Origin: Larus michahellis
Taxonomy: Eukaryota > Chordata > Aves > Charadriiformes > Laridae
NCBI RefSeq assembly: GCF_964199755.1
Contig: NC_133896.1
Location: 93,496,200 to 93,560,199, forward strand
Direction: 5' to 3'
DNA length: 64,000 nt
How positions within the stretch are numbered: position 1 is the stretch's first letter; the number at the start of each line of letters is the position of its first letter. The position numbers and the translations under genes were made by a program. Below the pieces are notes generated by a model. It saw only the letters and a list, made by a program, of their open reading frames with translations, was not told the origin of the DNA and ran no database searches. Shown here piece after piece: positions 55,631 to 64,000 of the stretch.

Positions 55631-58600
55631 TAACTACAAGCAGAGTTCAGGTGATTCTTCAGTTCAGCTGGTATTTTCAGGCTGAAAAGTGAACAGAAAT
55701 TACTCTACTGTCCTGGAAGGAGACACACTGGACAGTCCATAAAATTCTTTGCATGTAAAAATACATACCATTTTCAATGTATATTGCCAAGTTATTAAAG
55801 AGAAGCATTGTTAAAGTTGGATGTCTGAATTGCCTTTTCTAAAAACATCAGACCAAGGAGGAAGCCAACTCATACAATTTCAAATTTTCTGAAATGTTCT
55901 TTGGCATTGTAAATGGAATCACAGATCCAGAGCCATAAAAACAAGTACAGAATGCTCCACTTAAAATCTACTAGTTTGTACAATGCATCAGTAAGCAAAA
56001 ACAGATTAAAAGCTTCAAAATGTTGCCAGTGTCTAATGTTTGCTGTAAAGTACTTTGAAAGTGTAAATCAAGAATTGCTATAATCCCACTCCTCATCCTT
56101 AAAATAAAAATGAGGTCTCCTTTATGATATCCAGGTACTGTTTCATAGGCTTGGGAGCACCCAGGAAGTGACACTTCCCTTGCAATGAACTACAAAGGCA
56201 CTGAGTGGTGGATGTTTTCATATTATAATTCTATTATGATATGCATAAATCTTTAAGGAAGAAAAATCAAACAGACTCCACAACTTCATACAAAATGGAC
56301 AAAATGGAATACAGAGATACAGAGTTATAATCAAAGCTTCTTTGTCTGACCCCTATAATTGTGTTTTATGAAGCCAACTTTCAGAATTACAGTTTTTGGG
56401 TCACTGCATCAGAAGACATTTCTCAAATCCTTGAAAAAACCTGAGTTTTGTCTAGTTTTTCGGTGCTGTATAAAATGGGAGACCTGGTAAGGTCTTGGTA
56501 AAGACCTGGTAAAGAATTCATTCACTGCCTATAAATACCCGCGGAAACCGTAGGAAATTATATAAATCTTCTGAAGATAACATCTTAGCATGAGGAAGCA
56601 AAAGATGTCTGTCTCTACTTGCATTTTCTTTTGTTCTTTGGCTAATAAAGTCTAGGTGATAGCATAAATTCACACGGTGAAACCATCTGTTCACAGGAAT
56701 TAAATAAAAATTAGCAGTTACTGAGTATCTCCACCTTTAGTTAGGACTTCCGCCTAGCTCCCTGTGATCACATGGAAACTTTGAGCAGATGAAATGAGCA
56801 GAAATACTTCCAAAAAACCCAAACAAGCTGATGCTTAAAGTGGCTACTGAAGCAAAGTTAGAAAACTCTCATATAAAAGCAGTTGTATATGTCTGGATAT
56901 ATCCCAGATTCTCCATTTGATTGAATTGGATTAGGATTATCCCCATAATGGAACAGTGCATGGAAATGTAGATGATCTTTTCATAAAACTTTGGGAAACA
57001 GTATTAGGTTCAAAAATAAAGACGATACTATCATTCAGAGCTGCCTTCAAAGGATAATTGGGAAAACGTACAGTATATGCAATGTTACATCTTCCTTCTG
57101 GTCAACTCAAATAAACATTGGGTTACTATGATCTGCAGTAGCTAAAACTATAAAAAAGTTTCAACGTATCCCCCACGTATGGCATATTCTCACATTTCTC
57201 AATTGTCAGTCATACAAGGGTCAAAATGGCATCCCAAAGTACCTTTAAGTCATGAAAACCCTGACAAGGTTTAACCAGAACACCCTCTGTCATCAGATCA
57301 CACATTATTCCCTTAAATGCTAGCAAACTACTCCCCAAGCAATTCTCGGTTCTGGCAGCACCTCCACCTGAAGTAGATTTAACTTCTACTTAACCTCTAC
57401 TATTACAACTCAAAGCAAAGTGAAAGCAAGGACGTTACATGAGCCAGATCCTAAAAAGGGAGGCAGAACTGTAAGCTGCCAAATGCTAACGTATTTCCCA
57501 ATTAGCTGCTGTCGGTGCTGAGAGTAGGCGATGTATCAGCACTCTGAAAAGCTATGAGCCAGAGCCAATGGGATGGATGTACAATATCTTATAATTTGAA
57601 AGTGGTGACCTGAATATCTTGAAAAGAAGTGTGGGCCAGAGGATATTGTTATTCCCTGAATATTTAGACTATGGGTACAATCTCAGGCAAAGACAAATAG
57701 TGGATAAATAATCTGTAAGAGCTCTACCATTGTATCCAGGACATTCTGGAGAAGAAGTAAGTGAAATGCAGACATTATTCTTCACTTTTTCCAGGAACAA
57801 TCATTAAAATTTAACTCCTTACATTGAGAAAGAGGCTTTTCCCAGACTGTTGTAAACTAAGCAATCTATAATTCAGCACAGTTTTAATAGCTAGAATAAT
57901 TAACAGGAATATTCTGCTCTTCTAGGTCAGTCATGAAGGAGAACCGAAACAAGTTTTTTGGTTGTTTTTTTTTTTTTCAGTTTTTTTGTTTTTTAACCTT
58001 CCTCTCCAGTTGATTAGTCATGAGTATCTGCCACCTTATCCATTGAATGTTGCTTCCACATGCTTTATCCTGAGCAATCCACCAAGCTTCTTGGTAGTGT
58101 GAGTACAGAGCAACCAATAGCTGTGGCAGTAACAACAAACAGAATGCTTAAGTGACAATTTTATAATACCTTTCGGTTTCAATGAAGCTTTTGAAATTAA
58201 TGGAGTTACACTAATTTCCACAGGATGTTGAAACAGACCTTCTTAGACTTATTTTCCACACCAAATTTTTTGGGGGTGTATTCCTACATTCCTAGCTTCT
58301 CAAACATCACTGTTAATGATGGAGTAAGTTATTTCAACTAAATCACTCTGTACACTGAAGTCTGCACAATCTGGACTGAATTTCCCAATGATTTTTCAAC
58401 ACTTATTTACTTAATCTTTAATCAGGAGCTATTAGCAGTTTTCCAAGTTTCTCAGTAATTTATAATGTGGAAGACATATTTATTCCCCTGACTTTTGCCT
58501 TGGGGAACAGTGCTACATCGGTTAATACATGCACATGATTCCTAGTGACAGAAATTAAGTTCAGCTGCATTATGCAAGGATGTGATCCAACTTTAATTTC

Positions 58601-59216
58601 TATCTCTAAAAAGACACTCAAAGTAATGAGGCATGGCTACACAGCTTTTTCAGTCATCTTACACGAGAAACTTCCCATGAGAACAAAACTAGAAAGGACT
58701 CATCGAGACTGAGAATATTTGAAGATAATTATAAAAATCTTTGTGCGCACCACATATTCCAACCCAAATGCCAGGAGCAATCCCCTTTACGTGGATATTT
58801 AAGAGGGCATGATCTACCCCCAACATTTTTAGGTTATGCAAGATGTTGAATTTTCATTTTAGGTTTTTTTGAGGTGAAATTTCTCTCTCACTTACTATGC
58901 ATTTCCACTGAAATATTAAAGAACTGAGAAAAATGTTAGAGCAAACTGCACTTAACAGTTGGCTGAGGTAAGTCTCAAGGAGAGGACTGAGACAAAAATG
59001 ACTGATTTCTGGATCTGACTTCTCAGAAGTTCAAAGACATCATAAAATATACATGTTCAATGGTCTTGTCACTGTTGTGGCATGGAATCTGTACATCAAA
59101 TAAAGAAAACAGACTAGCACATGCATTGGTTGTTATAGGCTGAGATAAACATCGTGGACAACCAGTTATAATGGCTCAAGTATGTCAAAAGTTCTAGAGC
59201 TTTTTCATAATAAAAT

Positions 59217-59237
59217 ATTACACACACAGTGTGTAAT
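59217..59237. repeat. Short perfect inverted repeat
   Basis: Eight-base arms ATTACACA and TGTGTAAT separated by five bases. It is a small hairpin in intronic sequence with no known role. Confidence 0.7.
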
Positions 59238-60355
59238 GACGGGCAAAATGTGTCTACATGAAATAAATGAATATTAAACAAGCAAAATGCTGAGAGCTGC
59301 CAACAGAACTGTATGGGTTAATAGGTGGTTTTTAGAAAGCCTTTTCAGACAAAGCCTCCAAGGTTATTGTGTTATCTCATGAATCAGTTGGTAAAATGTT
59401 TTGCCAATGAATGTAAGGAAGTTTAAAGCTGTTGGCTTTTGCCTACCGTACCAAGATCAGTCTTAAGATCTGTTGGCAGACTTAACTTTCTTGATCCTTT
59501 AACTGAAACAACAGAAAAAGGAGAAAGGCAGTTGTTAATAAGTAAGAAAGAAAAAGGAGCGAGGGAAAACAACATGCCATCTTCTGGTTAATACCATGTT
59601 GCAAATTTGTAGCACTTTTTAAAATCAGCATATAAAGGCAGAATTACGGTTTAAATATTTTCATGTACACCATTCAGCAAAATAAATGTAACTGAACAAA
59701 GAAGCACTGGAAAAAACATTACTCCAGCTCTCAAGAAGTGAATGGTGCTTTACACAGCTTTGGCTGTGCGCTGCAATATCTTACCTTGTGATGACAGGAA
59801 TGATAAAAAAAAAACAAACACAAATGAGATTAAGGCAAATATTGCAAATGCTGGTTATGCAGCATATCACAAATATTTAAACACCTGGAAACCAATTTAA
59901 TAAGAGGGTGCAATGAAATCATGAGTTCTGACGACATCATACCTCAAGATACCATTTGAAAAAGAGAGGGCACATTGTACAGGTAATGGAGACGGAACAC
60001 ACTATTGTACTATTACGGAAAGGAAGACAGATTGCACAGAAACGAAATACTGCAGCTTCAGGATATAACGTAGTGTTATCTAGACATCAAAATATTGCAC
60101 TCAATTTACTGAAGATTTAATTATCTGTTGTGTTCCAATTATGCAACAAAACTGTGATTTTGCTTCTGTTCAAAAATGTTTTCATTTCCTTACACACGAG
60201 CACATTTTTAAACAATGAACACCAGAGAACTGAAATGAAGCATGTCTTGTAGCAGTCAAAACAGCATTAAATTTATTAAAAGAATGCCTGAAGAAATCTT
60301 TTATTAATTATTCAGAAGACTTAATTTCCAATATGGTTCTTTCATTTTGCACTCA

Positions 60356-60398
60356 TTCAGTATTTTTTCACATTGTTTCAGTATTTTTTCACATTGTT
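60356..60398 (+). repeat. 21-nt tandem duplication
   Basis: Two adjacent copies of a 21-nt unit beginning TTCAGTATTTTTTCACATTG. This is likely a recent local duplication in intron sequence. Confidence 0.9.
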
Positions 60399-60593
60399 TT
60401 CTGGCTTTTACCCCTTACCTATACAGTCTGTTACTAGAAGTGAACAATGAAGTATTTGTCAGCTAACTATTATACTCCTAATGAAATTCCCACAAGGTTA
60501 AGTATCACAGTGACAGGAACACTGGGACAAATGAATGTAAGTTATTGTTTAATAAGCTTTTAGGTCAGAAGGATGCCCCAAACAGCGACTTAC

Positions 60594-60613
60594 CATTTTA
60601 AATCACAGAGACC
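60594..60613 (-). CDS. Candidate STXBP5L microexon (20 nt)
   Basis: Minus-strand TTTCTTTTTAG acceptor, then 20 nt, then ATG|GTAAGT donor. The only open frame reads GLCDLK plus two bases. The GLCD string matches the GLCDIS found in the tomosyn-1 linker shortly upstream of the variable exons, which is where such an exon would be expected. Problem: it ends in phase 2, and direct splicing to 47593 would create TGA, so another small exon would be needed between them. Treat as tentative. Confidence 0.25.
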
Positions 60614-62179
60614 CTAAAAAGAAATTCTGCTGCATTTTTTTGCAAAGTGTCATAAACTACAAAGCCTGCAATGTGGCAGAACAAAACATCAGCTGGCACC
60701 TATGCTAGATGTTTTTCTTTCTTTCTTCAGGGAAGAGCAGGGGAGGCCTTCAGGTTCTTGAAAAATGTTTTGGTATCAGTAGAACCAGCATAGCCCTCCC
60801 ATTAACACATTTCTAGCTGTCGCTTTAACTGGACACTTTGGGACAAGGCAAAGAGATCTCTCGATCAACCCAACAACAAAATATACATCACTAACACTAC
60901 GACACGAAAATTCTCTAATTTGGATACCAAGCATTAGGTTCCTACATCCATTTTAGGTATTTACACAAAGGGCAGGTTGATTTTCAGAACAGCCTTTTAA
61001 GAACATTCCATTTATCCAAGCAGCTGTCATACCCTCTTTCAGACTGTGACTGGAGGATACTGCTCCAAAAAATCAGTTGCTTAAAGAAGCATCACTTGTG
61101 ATATAATCTCCTTTAAAGGAAAGGACAACATCTGGTCCAACCAGCCCTCTGAAAAAATATCATCAATTCCTAAGGAAGGCTGTGGGACACTTTGCTAACA
61201 GACTAGGATCTAGATTAGGATATTTCAGAGATATAAAACCTAGCTGCATTTAACACTAAGGAGCTTCATTAGTGCTGTCATGGAGGCTTTGAGCTTTGCA
61301 AAGTGGTAGTTTAACATCTTCTATTTCTATGTTACAGGTGTTTCTGTATAACAGGAATTATATGTCTTGTGTTATATGCTACAGCTGTTCCCAAATTGCA
61401 GTACGTCTGTCTGAACTGCAAGACTGCAGAAATAGCTCCCAACTATTTGCGTGCAGGCTCATACAGCACATGCAAAGTGTGCATTTTCTGATTCCTCTGA
61501 AGGACTCTAAACAGGCTTGATTTGGGAGCTGCCACAGCTGCTCACAGACAAAATAGGCATACCATACTGAAGGCTGCGATCTAACACAGTCTCAGGATGC
61601 TGAAGGGACTGAGGATCGGAAAGAAGAGGAGTATATGGTTGATGAGTTGTTTTATGGGCACAGGGTTAGAGCAGGGGACATGGAGAGTAGGGGCCTAAAG
61701 GACAAAGGAGACACACAGCATGAGGAAGCCAGGAGTTACTCCTACCACCATCTCCACCACCAAATTTGGAAATTCCTCGTGTAGGACACGATTGTGCTAG
61801 AACACAGCGTTGGACCACTGTCAATAGACCCCATCTTTGAGGGTAAAAACAAAAGAAGGACCTGGTTGCTTTCATGCTTTACTGTGATTAAAGCTGTGCA
61901 CATTACTTTTTTTTTTTTTTTACTATTAAACTGATCAGAATGTGGGTATTGCTATGAAACATATTTTTAGTACCTAAATCATGTATATTTTACTGTCTCT
62001 ACATTTATGATAAAGGAGGATCATGCATGTAAACCTATCTTGCTGAGAAAGAGCTTTTGAAAACCAGTTTAATTGAGGAACGAGGTCGAGTATAAAGGTT
62101 CAAGAGGCTAGCAGCGTTGTTTGTTAGCGTTATTTGTTTGCATTCTTGCTGGAGGCAGCCAGCAGAAACGTGATGCCAC

Positions 62180-62325
62180 AGTGCAAGGCAAGACAGCCCC
62201 TGCCCAAAAAAGCTTAATGTGTAAACAGTCAAGTTATCCAAGGGTGGCATGAGAAAGAGGCACAGACGGAGTTAATAGGTAAGGTCTGGCCGCTAGCTAA
62301 GCTGAGCACCCAGGTGTCCCAACTG
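62180..62325 (+). mobile_element. Probable ancient amniote retroposon (L3/MIR-like)
   Basis: Contains AAGACAGCCCCTGCCC followed by AAGCTTA, then GAGGCACAGACGGAGTTAA, GTAAGGTCTGGCCG and GCACCCAGGTGTCC. This order resembles, in decayed form, the widespread old amniote element whose consensus has ...gaggcacagagaggttaagtg... and ...acccaggagtcctg.... Family assignment is from memory and the boundaries are approximate. Confidence 0.45.
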
Positions 62326-62644
62326 GACAATGTCCTATCTTGTAGCCATATGTTTCCTATCAGTCTTTCAATGAAAACACCAAGGCACAACCAACAAACA
62401 AAGGTGCGCTCACACCTATGACATTTGGTGATGTGTTTCCCTCAGCTGTTAGAGCAGGACCGTAGTCAGAGAATTAAATATTATTCAAAATGAAGGTGAC
62501 TTCATACAGTTCTTTTCCTATTAGGCAGCTTCAGCCTGTGTAATACTTTGGAGTATCAGTCCCAGTCTCCTTCTACATGGATTTAAAAGCCCAGTATTTA
62601 GATACCCACTTGGGCAAGGTACACAGTAAGGTCCTGGAGGTTTG

Positions 62645-63130
62645 GTTCTTGGGGCTCAGACCAATGTAGAGACAGCCCTCTTCCTTTGGTGGTCTCAGGC
62701 AGAGCGCCCCAGGCGGCACTTTCCTGTGGGAGCTGCTTTCAAGATGAACTTAACTCTCACCCCTGCCCTGAGCTACAGCTCCTGCTGCACTGCTGCCATC
62801 CCCGTGCCTGGACGTGGCCCTGCTGATCCAGGCCTGGACTTACAGACTGACATCCTCCCTTGTCCCTGGACCTGCCTGGCAATCACCAGGCTGTGCTTGG
62901 CCCTGGTCACGGTCCCCAGAGCTGCCCTGCTCCTTTGCTTAGCTCCTGTCTCCCCGGTCCATAAGAGCTGCTGGCCCCTGTTGTTGAGCTCAGTTCCCCC
63001 TTGAACCCCGAGCCATACACCATGGGCTGCATGGGGCCTACTGCTCCCCCGGAGCCTTCCCACTGCTCTCCTGGAGCCAAACACCATGGCCCAAACCCAG
63101 GTCCCTTTTTCCTCCCCTCTGCCAGCTCAT
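62645..63130. other. GC-rich block of unknown origin
   Basis: About 490 nt of clearly higher GC than its AT-rich intron surroundings. It contains repeated words such as CACCATGG and CTGCTCC. Open frames of about 100-120 codons exist on both strands, but no domain or splice signal supports coding. A decayed transposon or LTR fragment is possible; I could not identify one. Confidence 0.4.
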
Positions 63131-64000
63131 ACGGCTCCCTGTTCCGTGCTAATCCCTACGTACACATCCCTTCTCAAGATCTTAAGCAAGCATGAATTTG
63201 CCTGGTCAGAACCCCCTCCACATATTGGAAAAAGTGATAAAATGCACCTTCTATTCACAGTGCAGGAGCTAACCTCTCTTTAATGATTAATTTGCCTTCT
63301 GACTAGTAAACATACTTTTTAATTTAATATAAATAAGTAGAAATGGTTACGCTGGCAGCGTTATCAATAATCAAGTTTCAAAATAAATTACAGTCTATGT
63401 TTTCAACACACAAAAGGTTTTGAAACATTTACTTCCTTGCTTGTTTTCCATGAGAATATAATTTTCAAACTGAGTCAAATCTCTTCAGCTACTTTGCAGT
63501 TACCCCCAAGTTAAAAAAGAGTGACTGTTAGAAACTTGAATAATCTTCTTCTCTTGAAACAAAGCTATTTAAAAACATTTCATGTAGGAAAGTGGGAGCT
63601 TGGCATAGCATGGGCCTAATCCCAGCAGATTGAACCAGTGGAATGAAACAGGACAGCAGCACTTGGAAATCACAGTACGTATAAAAACTCATAATCTTGC
63701 CATTAGGGATTTCTTAAGAAAAAATACAAAGGCACTTTCATTTTAGAACACACGTTTGAGAAGTCATTCTCCTATACACAGAATGACGAAATTCTTTCCT
63801 TCTGATCTTTGAAAGAAGTCTAAACAGTCCATTGCATCTTACACGACAAAGCTAAATGACCTCTCAAAGATAATTTGCATTTTTTGTGCTCACAGTGTAT
63901 TCTCAACTACATGCTTCAATATGAAGCTGCGTATAAATGGCTAAAGCAGTAATGGACGTATATTATATAATTATGTATGTTATATATATATTCTATTCCT

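Larger units (their letters stand above)
47594..64000 (-). other. Large STXBP5L intron or introns running past the window edge
   Basis: At least 16.4 kb with no confident exon. The next certain upstream coding block of tomosyn (the linker part preceding DHVNG) was not found, so it should lie beyond 64000 or in very short exons. It contains two candidate exons (49224-49385, 60594-60613), a degenerate CR1 (55019-55630), a probable ancient retroposon (about 62180-62325) and a GC-rich block (62645-63130). Otherwise it is AT-rich intronic sequence. Confidence 0.7.

Noticed and set aside
62642..63087. 120-codon plus and 104-codon minus frames in the GC-rich block
   Set aside because: Low-complexity, Leu/Pro/Ala-rich translations on both strands, more consistent with a repeat than with a gene.
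1..64000. Prokaryotic, viral, CRISPR or toxin systems; rRNA or tRNA genes
   Set aside because: No direct-repeat arrays, operon structure, viral gene blocks or cloverleaf RNA genes were seen. The confident coding content is two vertebrate genes with introns.

Overview
This window is vertebrate nuclear DNA, most likely from a bird. It is intron-rich, all mapped introns obey the GT-AG rule, and it carries CR1 LINE fragments with the sauropsid-type 3' end (GGTCCCTTCCAACC...ATTCTATG). The rest is AT-rich sequence with homopolymer and microsatellite tracts. No operons, CRISPR arrays, rRNA, tRNA or prokaryote-type systems were seen. The annotation rests on translating exons, following reading phase across every splice junction, and comparing with family sequences recalled from memory; no database search was possible.

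Two convergent protein-coding genes are present, both cut by the window edge at their 5' sides. The left quarter (+ strand, 450-15632) holds the last ten coding exons of POLQ (DNA polymerase theta): 457 codons and a stop, covering the end of the exonuclease-like region and most of the family A polymerase domain, including motifs A, B and C and three basic insert regions. A 3' UTR of about 0.4 kb ends near an AATAAA at 16003-16008.

The middle and right (- strand, 47593 down to 24624) hold seven confident 3' coding exons of STXBP5L (tomosyn-2): 436 codons and a stop, covering the hypervariable linker, the end of the second beta-propeller, the tail, and the C-terminal R-SNARE motif with its zero-layer arginine and no membrane anchor. 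Its 3' UTR probably runs left for several kb, with a plausible poly(A) signal at 19738-19743. The two genes are therefore tail to tail with about 3.7 kb between their proposed 3' ends. The same POLQ/STXBP5L neighbourhood is known in human.

From 31.7 kb to 64 kb the sequence is almost entirely two large STXBP5L introns (15.8 kb and at least 16.4 kb) in the region encoding the alternatively spliced linker. Several uncertain candidate exons lie there: 35364-35462, 49224-49385 and 60594-60613, all on the minus strand. A degenerate CR1 lies at about 55.02-55.63 kb, an apparently ancient amniote retroposon at about 62.2 kb, and an unexplained GC-rich block at 62.65-63.13 kb. I found no previously undescribed biological system; the items most worth checking are the candidate cassette exons.
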